This document shows positions 49,565 to 61,200 of a DNA stretch of 64,000 nucleotides, piece after piece. The position numbers and the translations under genes are program-made. Below the pieces are notes generated by a model, which was given only the letters and a program-made list of their open reading frames with translations, ran no database searches and was not told the DNA's origin. Position 1 is the stretch's first letter, and every line of letters starts with the position of its first letter. This stretch comes from Serilophus lunatus (taxonomy: Eukaryota > Chordata > Aves > Passeriformes > Eurylaimidae). The stretch is taken from NCBI GenBank assembly GCA_013399895.1, contig VXBA01002873.1, positions 1,145,717 through 1,209,716 on the forward strand. The letters run 5' to 3'.

Positions 49565-51084
49565 GTAGGACATTGTGTTTACTTTTGTAAAGCAAAGTCT
49601 TTGCAAGGAATAAACAACATTTTCTCAGATCTGGTTAGAATATTCTTGTTGATGTGACATACTCTGGAAATGAAGTAAGACTGTTGTAATTTGTCTGTTT
49701 GCCATTAAATGTATCTTCAGAATCTGTGTTTTATTCTTTTGGAGTCCAGACTGTTTGGTCCATGATTTAGTCTTCAGTGGCATCTGCTGCAGCAAAAATC
49801 ACATTTATAATAAAACATTTACAGTAAAGTTGATTTTTTTCCTGATTTGCCAGATTGTGTAGTTCAGACAGATGTGGTGATATTGCCTGACAAAAAATAA
49901 ATAAGCAGATAACAGTTATGGAAAAAAGAAAATTAAGAATTGACAGAGAAATATGTTTTTGAAACCATCCGTCATATGCAGTAACTAATACTGTTACCAG
50001 TATAACTTTGTTAGGGATTAGGTGATTGCCAAGAGTTGCTGGTCTAACTTGTGTAATAATATTTTAGGTTTTTGAAACTGAGACCACAGCTGTTGTAGGA
50101 CACTTCTGTGATGCCACAGCTTTTATTGGTAAACTTGCACTTATATGCGCAGGTATTTGTGCACATGAAAACAAACATTCCAATCTGTTCATATGATGGG
50201 CATCTGTCTATGGAAGTTCAGCTTTCACTTTGAACATCTCATTTTTCAGCTCTTTTCCATATTAGACAGGAATAATGCCCACACAAGAAAGACTGTGTAT
50301 TTAGAGGGGCAGTTCTTACAATGCAGGCCATGATATTTGCTGTTAGCACTTGTCCCTCAACCTATGTCATACACTCCTCATAGTTTACTCTGTAGGCATG
50401 GCATGCATTTGATTGCCAACACAGGCAGATTCAAGCAATATTCTCATGTTTGTTTTGATGTCTGGTCAGATTTCATGGTCTCTCCAAAGACAAAGAGAGA
50501 AGCTATTTCTTCCAAGCAATCTCTCCAGTTCTGTGAGTGAATACGGCTCCAAATATATACATTTTATGATAATCTTCTCTTGGCTTTGGCATGTTTCTCA
50601 TTTTTACTCTTTGAGAAATCTCTGGTCAGATTTCTTACAGTCTATTCTCATAGTTAAATTACTTCCACAATCCAACCTAGACCACATGTTACTTCATACC
50701 CCAACACTCGTTTTTTCAGGGTGGTGAGGCCTTCCTGTGTGCATAAAAGGTTTACATAGATGCACAACTTATGCACATTTATCTCCTGACCAATAGTATG
50801 TTCTAAAATGTTGGCATTAAAATGTCACTCAAAAATTCTCTTCTTATCACCCAAAAATAAAAATTTAAAAAAAAAAGATTGTCTTTGGGGAGTAGAGCAG
50901 AACTCATACTGTAATCCAGTGAGCATTTAAATGAAAATGTCTGAAAATTAAAAGAGCCTACTAATGCTGTGTTTTCTGTGAGTTTGATTGATTGATTGAC
51001 AGCTCATTCACTGTATTGGTATTTTAGTAGAACTTCAGAAAGAACTTAAATTCAATAATTTTTCTGGCTTACTTTTGTCTCTAG
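49565..51084 (+). other. USH2A: Intron 17
   Basis: 1520 nt, donor GTAGGA, acceptor TAG at 51082-51084. AT-rich, with a short A-run near 50867. No element is recognised; the 104-codon + strand open frame at 50413-50727 has no recognisable domain. Confidence 0.85.
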
Positions 51085-51357
51085 GCATAATAATAAGATA
51101 TGAACTTTTCATGAGAAAAAAATTAAAACCAGCTGGGAACTTTCTTCTTCCTGAAATTCGTATTTTCCAAAGCAGTGGATGGCTCAGTCCTCAATCAGCT
51201 GTGGAATCTCCTAATGAAAATGCTCTGGCTCCCCCACAGACCAGTACCATAGTTGTTGATCTGGAACCATTCACAGAATATGAATTTTATGTGCTAGCAG
51301 TAAACATGGCAGGTAGCATATCTTCAGCATGGACATCAGGACGAACAGGAGAGGCTG
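51085..51357 (+). CDS. USH2A: USH2A exon 18: main part of FN3 domain 3
   Basis: This 273-nt exon completes Gly and reads IIIRYELFMRKKLKPAGNFL, then IRIFQSSGWLSPQSAVESPN, then LEPFTEYEFYVLAVNMAGSI and SSAWTSGRTGEA, ending with one base of an Ala codon. It corresponds to human residues about 1271-1361 and holds most of FN3-3. LEPFTEYEFYVLAVNxAG is the standard strand E-F-G region of an FN3 domain. The exon is 3 nt longer than human exon 18 (270, recalled); the extra codon falls in the loop MRKKLKPAGNFLLPE, a region poorly conserved between the two. The open frame extends upstream of the true start only by chance. Confidence 0.96.
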
Positions 51358-51505
51358 GTAAGCACTGGTTTGAATCTATTTGATAGAAATTAAAGGAAAA
51401 TCTAGATTAGCATGCATTCTTAATTTTTTCTTCAGTGAGATGTATCTAGAGGCAGTTCAACTGGGGACAAATTCCTTTTTTTTGTCTAATTAAAGATAGA
51501 TCAGG

Positions 51506-51613
51506 ATATCTCAGAACTTCGCATGTTAAGCAAAAGCATTTTCTTCACCATAAAATCATACTGTCAAGGAAAATAATTTGTGTCGAGTAACAATTTAAAC
51601 AAAATTGTAAAAT
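51506..51613 (+). repeat. 108-bp direct repeat, copy 1
   Basis: Starts ATATCTCAGAACTTCGCATG and ends at a conserved AAAATTGTAAAAT. The same 108 positions recur without any gap at 54037-54144, with seven differences by my count, all of them transitions. Copy 1 lies in intron 18 and copy 2 in intron 19, in the same orientation, so exon 19 is between them. The family is unknown to me. Confidence 0.92.
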
Positions 51614-51689
51614 ATACCAAGTAGTGTTCCAATTTGAAGGACTTGAGAGGGTAGCCTTTTCAGGAGTATTGTGCTTGAAACATTTCTTA

Positions 51690-52660
51690 AGACCCGATTA
51701 GTGAGAAATGCCTCTGCCTGAATTGAGGTACAAATGAAACCATATGCCTAAGTCAATAATTTTATTTAATAACAAATGTGAGGTAAAGAGATATGAAGAA
51801 ATAGAAAAGAGGAGAAGGAGAGAGAGATCAAGCAGAAGATCACCCACAGCTCCAGTGGGATCCCATTGGTCCTTCTTCACCTTGGGCTTCTCAGGGGTTG
51901 GGGGCCCGAGGTCATTCAAAACTTTTCACTATTTACGCATCTTAGCAATCAGAGGAATTAATGCTTATTGGCAACACAGTTCTCTTATTCTATTGGTTAA
52001 ATGATTCCCTATGTTCTAATGGCAGTTGATCTGCATGTTCAGTCTTTCCCTTCTTTTGAGTTTCTTGGGTTGGTGGTTGCGATCTCCCCGTGTTGGAATT
52101 ACCTTTTACCCAGTCAGAGCTGAGTTCAGCACCGTTGCTGAGTTGGCTTTCCTTGTGATGCATAAATTCTGCATTCTTTCTATCCATTATCAGTGATACA
52201 TTCTTCTTTTCCAGCTTTGTTAACCTCCTCCTAGGTCTGAGATAACACCTGTACAGTAGTACCACTCTAATCTTACTTCAAGTCCCTGCTGTGGTGGCTT
52301 ATCTTACAGTCCATGTTCCAGGTATCTGGGGGGGCTTTGATGGCCATTGATGGTCACAGAAGCCCTTTGTCCCATAACTTGGGGTGATCTTTGTTTGACT
52401 GGTGATATGTGTATGAGCAGTTGCTTCTTTACAGTTTGCTACAGTGGGAATTTTTGTCTGGATGTGTTAACCAGGATTAGCTAGTCAGATCTTGCCTGTG
52501 CCAGGCCTGGAGTTAGCACCGCCCTGTTGTTCCCTTCTGTGCTTAAGGTCATTCCATGGCCTTAACAATGTTTGAGACAGGCAACTGTGACCTTTCACTC
52601 CTTTTCATATGCTCTTATGGAGGCCAAGTGCCATAATATGGACCTTTTTTTCTGAAGTGT
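51690..52660 (-). mobile_element. Probable old LTR-type insertion, antisense
   Basis: This stretch is richer in GC than its surroundings and, read on the - strand, looks like an endogenous-retrovirus LTR: a U3-like part, then CCAATGGGATCCCACTGG near 51855-51875, a pyrimidine-rich run (reverse complement of the purine run at 51790-51840), and two overlapping AATAAA-type signals in TTATTAAATAAAATTATTGA at about 51757-51776. No viral gene, primer-binding site or second LTR was seen, so at most it is a solo or partial LTR. The limits and the family are not determined, and no terminal duplication was found. Open frames of 73-91 codons in it on either strand are too short and featureless to be genes. 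Confidence 0.4.
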
Positions 52661-53557
52661 AACTAGTTTATAACATCTCTTATTGTGACCTTTCTGTTAA
52701 GATATTCAAAAGTGCTTGCCACTTAACATATAATTTGAAATATCAGCAATTTATTTCTGTGTTTTCAGTAGAAATCTGGGGTTTTCAGACTGATAGAGCC
52801 TATGGTTTGCAATTAAACATCTTTATTATGTTGCTGATGCTTTTGTTTGCTGTTAGCTTGAAAATCATGTCTTTAGTTATTTGCTCCTGCAAAACAGCAG
52901 GCTAAACTAATTCCTCCTTCAAAATGAGTCTTTGTGCTTAACTGTTCCTAAATACTATATGTTATAAAAGTGTTAAATTGTATTTGGGAAGAGGTCCATT
53001 AGTGTGGTTGTTTGTACGTAACAGAAGTGCTATGAGTTGGTATCCTATTATTCCAGAGTAATCAGGTGGGGATTTAACTGCAGTGCAAACAATCCTTTAA
53101 CAGATTTACTATGGAAGACAGGGGAACTGTTTTGTAAGAAGTGAGAGACATGTTAATTTCAAACTGGCCTAGCAAACAGAATTGCTTTTAAGATGCTGAA
53201 GTATTGAACACTTTTTGCTTTTATCAGTTTTTTCCCATGTTGCATGAAGTTTTTGCTCAAGACCTTTTCATTTGTATGCACTTTTCTACCTGCTACAGGG
53301 GTTTGGACTGTAGTGTTGATTAGTACTTCTTTGAAGACATAGGTAGAGTTTTATTCTTCATTCACAGCCAGAGTAGGAAACAGGAGAATGATGGGTGAGG
53401 TATTTTTTATGTGCTATATTATATAAGATGAAAATTCCATCTAGACTTGAAAATATGGTTAAAAAAGGTTTATCTGAAATGATGTTTTACAAGAAAGCTT
53501 GCATTACATACATTGCTCATTTATTTTATGAATATTGTTGTATTAACTGTATTTCAG

Positions 53558-53715
53558 CCCCAGCATTCATGCCATCTCCATCAGTGTTCCCTCTTTCACC
53601 ATATTCCCTCAATGTGTCATGGGAAAAGCCAGAAGATAATTTAGCAAGAGGGGAAGTGATGGGGTACAGCATCAGTTTAATGACTGAACAAAGGTCCTTG
53701 CCACCATTTGCTCAG
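53558..53715 (+). CDS. USH2A: USH2A exon 19: first half of FN3 domain 4
   Basis: This 158-nt exon completes Ala and reads PAFMPSPSVFPLSPYSLNVS, then WEKPEDNLARGEVMGYSISL and MTEQRSLPPFAQ, ending in phase 0 before GTATTA. It corresponds to human residues about 1361-1417 and opens FN3-4. SLNVSWEKPxDNxxRGxVxGYxI is the B-C-C' region with the conserved Trp. NVS is a possible N-glycosylation site. It is 12 nt shorter than human exon 19 (170, recalled), four codons missing from the loop after SEQ/TEQ; the frame is kept. The open frame that reads through it continues beyond both ends by chance; the acceptor CAG at 53555-53557 sets the start. Exon 19 lies between the two copies of the 108-bp direct repeat. 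Confidence 0.95.
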
Positions 53716-55083
53716 GTATTATTGTTAGTTGCATTAAGTTTTTCCTAATTAGTAATGATAAAATTGATAAAGTCTGATGTCCTCTGATGTGTTGTGTTGA
53801 ATTTTTCCCTGACTTGCCATATATTCTCTGATCTAACTTTTCCAGCTACCAGTTTGAATACTCTGCAATGTTATACTTTACTTTTAGGTTTTAAGTTGTA
53901 TTTCTGAGCTGACTTGTTTTCAGTATTGTGTGAGATTCAAAATGAGGAGGGATGAGATTGTACAACAACATTTAAATAACCCTGATATTTGCATGTACTG
54001 ATTCTGTATTGTTGCTGTATTTGCTGATAGTCTTCAATATCTCAGAACTTTGCATGTTAAGCAAAAGCATTTTCTTCACCATAAAATCACATTGTCGAGG
54101 AAAATAATTCGTGTCAAGTAACAATTTAGACAAAATTGTAAAATGTGTTGTAGGAATCTACATTTTCATTAAGAAAGTACCTGTCTGGCCTCCTAGATGA
54201 ATCTTTGAAGCAGGGAAACCTAAAATACCGGAAAGAAACAGCTTCAAAAAGTCAAAATATGTGATTTTAAAATACTCTTATAATGTTTGTGTGATTTAGT
54301 AAACAAATGTCATGCCATTAGTAGTAATCCAAAAGTTTAGGAATGAGCAAAGAAACGTGATAGATAATCAAAATGTGAAAGTGGATCTGGTGCTCTGATG
54401 TTAAATTTCTCTTTCAGGTCTGATTTTGTCTTTCAGTAGTACCACAGATGGGCCTCAGTTTATTTGCCTGTGAAGCAGGGATGCTACTGCTCCTGGGGTT
54501 GTTGAACAATACGTAAATGCCAATTGCTTCTGGTCACAGGCTTGCAAGATATTTAATCTAAACAATCATCTGATAACAAAGTTATCTGAAGTCCTACAGT
54601 TTATTCAGTTCCCCTCTCCCTGATAGGTTATAGTAATGTTAAAGAAGATGCAAATGTCTGTAGGTATTTGTTATTCCCCTCCCTCCTAATGCCTGCTAAT
54701 CATGTCATTCCTTCCATGGTGGTCAGATTTCACAACTTAATAGTGTCATTTTTGTCTTCTCGATTGTAGCTGCACTGTTTGTAGTGATAACTGCACCACC
54801 ACACAGTTTTATGAGGCAATAACTTTGTTTCCTCATTTATCCACTCAGGAACTGGCTTATTACCTCATAAAACAGTGTGATGAGAAGTATTATCACCTAA
54901 ATCCCAGCTTGTTCAGATTCTCCAAAATAATCCTCTCCCTTAGTTGGTCTTTGCAGGCTTTTCCACATCTGAATGAAGGAATCTGCAAGTTCAGAGACAA
55001 GTTTCTTATTAGTGAACATGCCATCAATTGGCAGGAATGAAAATATTAACCAACTGTTGTCTTCCAATCTGTTTTCTTTGCAG
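53716..55083 (+). other. USH2A: Intron 19
   Basis: 1368 nt, donor GTATTA, acceptor CAG at 55081-55083. It contains the second copy of the 108-bp direct repeat at 54037-54144. Otherwise AT-rich with nothing recognised. Confidence 0.85.
54037..54144 (+). repeat. 108-bp direct repeat, copy 2
   Basis: Same length and orientation as copy 1 at 51506-51613, with no insertion or deletion. Of the seven differences, four fall at CpG/TpG/CpA positions, which fits decay of methylated CpG after duplication. The similarity stops abruptly after the shared AAAAT at the right end. Confidence 0.92.
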
Positions 55084-55228
55084 GTTTTGCATATAGCTGA
55101 GGCTCACGAGCTCTCCTACCTAGCAACGGGATTAAAACCTTACAGGACGTACAACTTTACTGTTACCCTCTGCAATCAAATTGGTTGTGTAACCAGTGAG
55201 CCAGGCATGGGGCAAACCTTGGCAGCTG
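55084..55228 (+). CDS. USH2A: USH2A exon 20: second half of FN3 domain 4
   Basis: This 145-nt exon reads VLHIAEAHELSYLATGLKPY, then RTYNFTVTLCNQIGCVTSEP and GMGQTLAA, ending with one base of an Ala codon before GTAAGG. It corresponds to human residues about 1418-1466 and closes FN3-4: L-K-P-Y-R-x-Y-x-F-x-V/I-T-L-C-N-x-x-G-C-V-T is the strand E-F-G region, with a Cys pair characteristic of several usherin FN3 repeats. NFT is a possible N-glycosylation site. Length equals human exon 20. It is the last exon in the window; exon 21, which would begin by completing the Ala codon, is not found downstream. Confidence 0.96.
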
Positions 55229-58200
55229 GTAAGGCAACAATCTGTAGCAAAGTGCACAGTTTACTAATGAATACTATTATGATGATCCTAGTTTGATGCA
55301 CAGTGACAGGGGTTGGTGTTGTATTAATACAAAGCGACTTGCTTAATGGTTATTTGTTTATCTTGACAGATTAAAACCAAAATGTTTTCAATGGAGGTAT
55401 AAGGTACACTATTTAGGCTGTAGGATTTGTATACTGCTCTCTCAATTGCAAGTTATGATATGTATATATTTTGTTCCTGTTTGTTTAAACAGGGAATGTA
55501 CATAAGTGTAGCTGCACCCACTCATTCATGAATGATGCTAAGAAGTTGTTGATTTGTTGTTGGGGTTTCTCAGTGTGTGTCACCTTTACATAACAGGGGA
55601 TGTAAAATGCACCTGCTGTGCCAATGCCTTGCTTAATACACGAAGAAAGAGTTGTGTGTTTTTTTCATTGAACAGTAACATAAGTACACAGTGTATTTGT
55701 GTTTAAAACAGAAGAACATACGAGCCTTGGGTCTGCTCCTTCAAAAGTGTTTGTTTACTTAGCCCCTGAGATTTATGAGATTTTGCTTTGTAGGTCTGTA
55801 TACACAGAGTTTCCTGTGGAAACTGTGCTGAAGAAACTGCATATATGGTCCTGTGCGCCTTAACAAATTTTCAGTCTTTGAGTTAATTTCAATCATATTG
55901 TCATGAATTCCAAAGTTATCAACTGTCTACAAATTTTGGAGAAAATAAGCACTAGTACAGAACAGAGACAGAGAAAGTCTGTGTTTACTTTGGAGAAAGG
56001 ACTGCAATAAACTCACTTCTTGGGCATTGGGAGATCAAGAGGGTTTTAAGAGAACTTTTTAGGAAAATCAGCTTTACAAGTCTCTATAATCGTGGAACGA
56101 TGTAGTCAGTACAGTTCTTTAATATTATAAATACAAACTCATAATCCATGCCATGGGACATATACTGGTGGTTATCTGAAGAGAGCTGGCGACTTAACAT
56201 TGCAGTTCCCTTTTGTATAGGCATTTAAAACACATTGGTTAATGTCATAATATTAGCTAAAAATACTTAACTAGAAATGTTATCCAGTAGTGGTGTTGTC
56301 ATATGGGTGTTGTGAAGATGATCTTTGAACTTATCTCTGTCAGGTAATTTGGTCTCCTACAGAAAAAAAATCTGAAATTTTCTGCGGTACAAAATGTTCT
56401 CCTAGGTTCCCCGGACTGTATTTGAGTTTTCTGGATTCCATCAGAGTTTTTCTTCTTAATCAATGAACATAGGAGCTTCCAGACAGGGAATGAGGAGTTG
56501 CCTGGAGCCAGTAAATAGGAAGCTTTATATACATCATCTAAAGTGAAATTTAAGCTATTGCGATATTACCTCTATTCTGTCCTCAGTTCTTCATTGTTTA
56601 TTTATTTCATTGACTTTCCATTTGTTTTCAAGTGGAAGATTGGCCATATACAGAGCCTCCTACTTGTATGATTTTATCACATACCACACAGCCATGCAAG
56701 GAATGGTGTTCCAGTCTGTGCTGATAACCATGGAAACAAACATCCTCTAAACAGCACATCTTATTACTACAAATGATCCAACTTTGCATTTATACATTTA
56801 TTAAAAGATTCAGAAACAATAGCTTAGTTATGCTTGACAGCTTGTTTATGACCATCTCCTCCCTGGTTGTGTTAATACTTAGAGACCTATCACATTAGGG
56901 AAGACAGGGAATACAAAATAGCCTAGCAGACATGTCCCCATTTGTTAGCTGTTTTGCAGTGAAGCCTTTTCCTATTTACTATTGTAAGCCTTGAAAGAAA
57001 AGAATCAGTCCTGTATCAAGTTCCTTTAATGTTTTTAAGGCATGTTACTGCACTGGATTAAATTTTGGCAAACTAAAAATAAAGAACTTAAATATTGCAT
57101 TCACATTTTTTGTTTCTGGAGAAATTTGTTTTATCCTATTCATCCAGGTTGTTGTTTTTTGTTTGTGTTTTTGTGTTCTGTTTTTTTTGTTGGTTTTTTT
57201 TTTTTGAGGGGAGGTGTGCGTGTGCATGTTTCATTCTGTGAAGTTCTATAAAACTGTTTCCAAAAACAATTTAAAGGAAGCACTACTTGTGTGATGATAA
57301 TTGTAACAAATTTGGGAGAAACAAGTCCCTGTCATTTTTAAGTTAGTCCTTACTATCCTTTTCTCTCATTATATGGTGCAAAATGAAGTAAAAATTGCCT
57401 TTCTAGGACTTTTGGTGATTTGATTTTCATGAAGGAATGTCTCCCTGGCAAAGAGAGAGGTTTGTGGCTGAACATCAGTCCTCCTCCACACTCTGACAAA
57501 GGGACCTTTTTGGAGGAAGTCTTGACTGAAATGTGCTCCGGCATGATGGTCCCCTTGCATCGTAATGCAATCCAGGAGTTTGAATTGTGTTCCAAGCTGG
57601 GCTAGAGGTTATATTAAATTAGACTTGTTCTTCTCTTCTGGTCCCCAGGAGAATAATAGAAAACCATCTCCACTCATTGCATGTATGGGCTATACTGATT
57701 TATCACATGAACCATTTAAATAAATGAGTACCTTGATGACTGTGATTTTGGCACAATTCATGTGTATTGACATGGGACTTCTTTTTGGAACTGCCAGTGG
57801 CTTCTGAAATTTTCCATTAAGAGTCTTAAGTAATTTTAAAGCTTAGTTCATATTCATTAGGTTAATTTGAAGAGTAGTTATAAAAAAGATACTCTTCAAT
57901 ATACGTCTTCTTTGGCGACTTATGTTTTCATTTTTAATGCAGTGTAACACAGCAAATAAAAACAAGGGCAGAAACAAGGGCATGAAATCATTACAAACAA
58001 AAGTGCTGAGGAAGAAAATTAAGAAGTTTTGAGAAAAGATTGGAAAGACAAAGAAAAAAGAATTTAAGAATAATACCCAAGGGAGCAGAAACATCAGAAA
58101 GAGTCTGCTGATCTTTCAGTGAGAAGTCTCTCGCAGTATGACTGGTTAAAATAATCCAGAAGCAAACATACTGAATAGATTCCTTCTAACTTTGTTCAAT

Positions 58201-61200
58201 ATGGGCATCTGTACTGGGAATATTTCATAAGTAGCTTTGCAGGAATAGAGTGAAAACCCCAGAAAATTGGCCATATGTCCTTGTGTCTGTCAGACTGGCA
58301 AAAAAACTCCTCCTCACCAATACATACACCCACAGTATTTGTAAATGGAAATAAAAGAAACCAGAAGAATGTGAGGAGGGAGATGAAGCAAACAAAATTA
58401 TTAAGAAAGGAGTTATTTTATAAAAACGCCGAGTGAAAGCTGTTACAAATGCATGTGAAACCAGGAGAGTGTGGTAAATAAAAGAACTTAAACAGTTAGG
58501 GCTGACACATGACCACCTCTGTGAAAGATGAAAAGTGTTGGATGATCGATGTTACGTGTTACAAGTGCAGTTTTGAGATGAAAGGTCAAAACAAGCAGAA
58601 GAAGAGAATTACCCATTTCTGTTTCTCAAAGAGAAGATGACTGGACAGGAACAAAACCTCAATTTGTTCTGTTCAGATACAAATACATAAATAGTGGACT
58701 TTTTAAATACTCAGTTAAGAAGTGGTTCATATTTTTTTTATCAGTCATTTAAATAATAAATTAAGATGATGCACAATCTTTGTAGTTTTTGAAATATTTC
58801 AATTTTCAGACATTTCAACGCTGAAATATTGTGTGCATGCTATTGAAATCCTTTGCTGATAGATGAAGAAGTTCATTCTTAATACATTATTAGAAAATTT
58901 GGAATCCAATTTGAACTTTGTTTTTGCCTGTGCTACCCTGAGATTGTTAGGTGGAACTGCATGTATGTTGCTGAAAGGAATATTAGATAGTAATTATACA
59001 TTTTTCATCTCAATACATGAAGCAAATTTTTAGTTTATTCCTTTCTCTGGGTTTTACCATGTTCAGATTCTTGTCTATTTTTGAGAATGCTGTTCATCCT
59101 GTTGTTTTTACCATGTCTTACACTATTTTTTTTTTTAATTTCAAAATCAGTTTTACTTTGTGGTTTTCATTCATGTTGAACTTTGAACTGGTACCTTGGA
59201 ATCTATAGAACTATACTAGCTGGTACCAGTTAGAGACCTGGTTCTTTAAAGGTGTGTATATGTGACAATGTATTTGCATAAAATTATGAATTACCAATAC
59301 AAAACAGGCACGTTTTAAAAATTTTTCTGTGAGGCAGAGGAGTACCTCTATATTCCCAGCAATTTCTGACATTTCAACGGGATGAAATGAGCCATGTGAG
59401 TGCTTAGACTAGTACAATTGCTTATGCTACCAATCTCAAATGATATAGTCAAAGGGTGCCTTAAACAATCTATACAGATATGATTCATTAACTACAGTGA
59501 AACTAAGCTTATTTCTTGTAATTAAGTTTGTCTTTCCTTTGCCCTTATTTTTTAAAAAAAACTTTAAAACCCTCTTTTTAATATATAGCAAAGTATGGCT
59601 TTGTGATTGCTGCCATTTACCCCAGTACATTGTATTCCTGATCCCTTGCTTTTGATGGCAATTACAGGGTTCAGAAGCTAATCTGTAGAAGATATTCTTC
59701 CAGCACCAGCTGCATCTGGCTTCTTGGCAGATTTCTCAAGCAGTTGTATTTGGTGGCTTTGGAGTTGCCTCTTGGTTTGCTGGGGTGATTCTGGGCTGTT
59801 TTACACTCCTTGATGTCATTTTCTTTTTGATTACCCTTTTAATCTGACTGATTTGTCCATTTTTCCCATTCATGAGTAAGGTCTGGTCCTTTTCAAAAGC
59901 TTCATTTGTTTATGCCTGTCATAGACTGCTTTTCTACAAAATGCTGTGCTTCAATTTAAAATCACAAATACCCATTAAACCTGTAGGAAATAATGTATAT
60001 TTTCCTTTGTTATAGAGGAGAAGTACGAGGGCCATTTGCCATTGGCCTGGAAACACAGATTGTTTTGCATGCGTGTACATAAGTCTCTTCATCGTGAATA
60101 GGACCCAAAGTGATTAAACAAGCACTCTTAATATGTTAATTTATAATTTTAATTACAACAATCTTGTATATATAGTCATTAGTGAATACTAATATAAATA
60201 TTTTTCTACCTTTTTATTCATAATGCATAAACCAATCATCCAGTTACTTCTCGGCAGTTGCCGGTTTCCGTTTCATAATACAATCTTTGTTCTTAGTTAT
60301 GAATGCATTTTGTTCATTCCTGTCTTGAATAATCCCTCATTAAGCTAGTCACTTTCTGCTCCATGCTAAAAAGGAAAAATTATCATGCAAATGTGGCATG
60401 CCATATTAAAAAGCACATTACCAAACACTTTTGTTACTGTCCTTCAATTAGTTTCCCTTCTTTGAATTTAATTTCATTTGTTGTTAAACTACTGACTTGA
60501 TGTATGGACTCATGAATTTGAGGCTGCTGCCAAGAATGTAGCAGGAAAAAAAATCAAAGCCTCTTCAGAAAACTACAGAGGCAAAGCTGAAATGAATTTG
60601 CTTCACCTTTGACAAGAACACTTGAGCAGCACTGGAATCCTCTGATGATTCAGCTTGGCTAATTATCCAATTATTTATTTCAAGAATAAAGACACTGTTT
60701 TACAATTAGGGAAGTGTAAAGTAATCTGAGAAATTTTGTAATGACAGATGACTTAAGTAACTTCCAAGATAAATAGAACCTGCTCAAACTTGTCTTGCCA
60801 AGTGTTCAAGCTGTAGTTAAACTGCTCTTTGAGCTTCAGGAAATTAGTAGGGATGCAAAAGTTACTCGTTTCTTCTCCCCTACCAAGCACATGTTATACT
60901 TTACAAAATAGCTCGAAACTCAGATTGTTCTTTTCCCTCTCTGTCAAATTTGCAAGATTTTAAGCTGGGTTTAAGTTGCATTCCTCTTGATTAAAAGCTT
61001 TTGGTTCAAAGCAATGCTTTTTAATTGCCTAATAATATAAGTCAGTTCTTAGGAAAGAACCGTGCATTTAGGAGTTCATTTGCAATATAACTGAAAAATT
61101 CATTGCATGGCAGTAAAACAATTTACTGTTAATTACAAGGAGAAGAATTTGCTGTACCATGCTCACAGATTGCCATGAATCATGCAGCACTCCTAGAGAT

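Larger units (their letters stand above)
51358..53557 (+). other. USH2A: Intron 18
   Basis: 2200 nt, donor GTAAGC, acceptor CAG at 53555-53557. It contains the first copy of a 108-bp direct repeat (51506-51613) and a probable old antisense LTR-type insertion at about 51690-52660; both are listed separately. Confidence 0.85.
254..55228 (+). other. USH2A: USH2A (usherin) gene, internal part: coding exons 5-20
   Basis: Sixteen exons joined in phase give one open frame of 3603 nt (1201 codons) with the usherin domain order: end of the laminin-G-like region, laminin N-terminal domain, ten LE repeats, four FN3 domains. Known of the family: usherin is secreted or membrane-anchored, lies in basement membranes, at the ankle links of hair-cell stereocilia and at the periciliary membrane of photoreceptors, and works with ADGRV1, whirlin and PDZD7. 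The human long form is about 5200 residues; a short form of about 1546 residues ends in exon 21, so this window covers most of the short form. Start codon, signal peptide and exons 2-4 lie upstream. The later LamG domains, further FN3 repeats, transmembrane segment and PDZ-binding tail lie downstream. No frameshift or stop was seen, so the gene looks functional. Identification is by recognised protein sequence, without a search. Confidence 0.97.

Noticed and set aside
57353..57605. Overlapping open frames on both strands in intron 20, considered as exon 21
   Set aside because: The translations do not resemble the part of usherin that follows FN3-4, and the flanks lack an acceptor and donor in the required phase.
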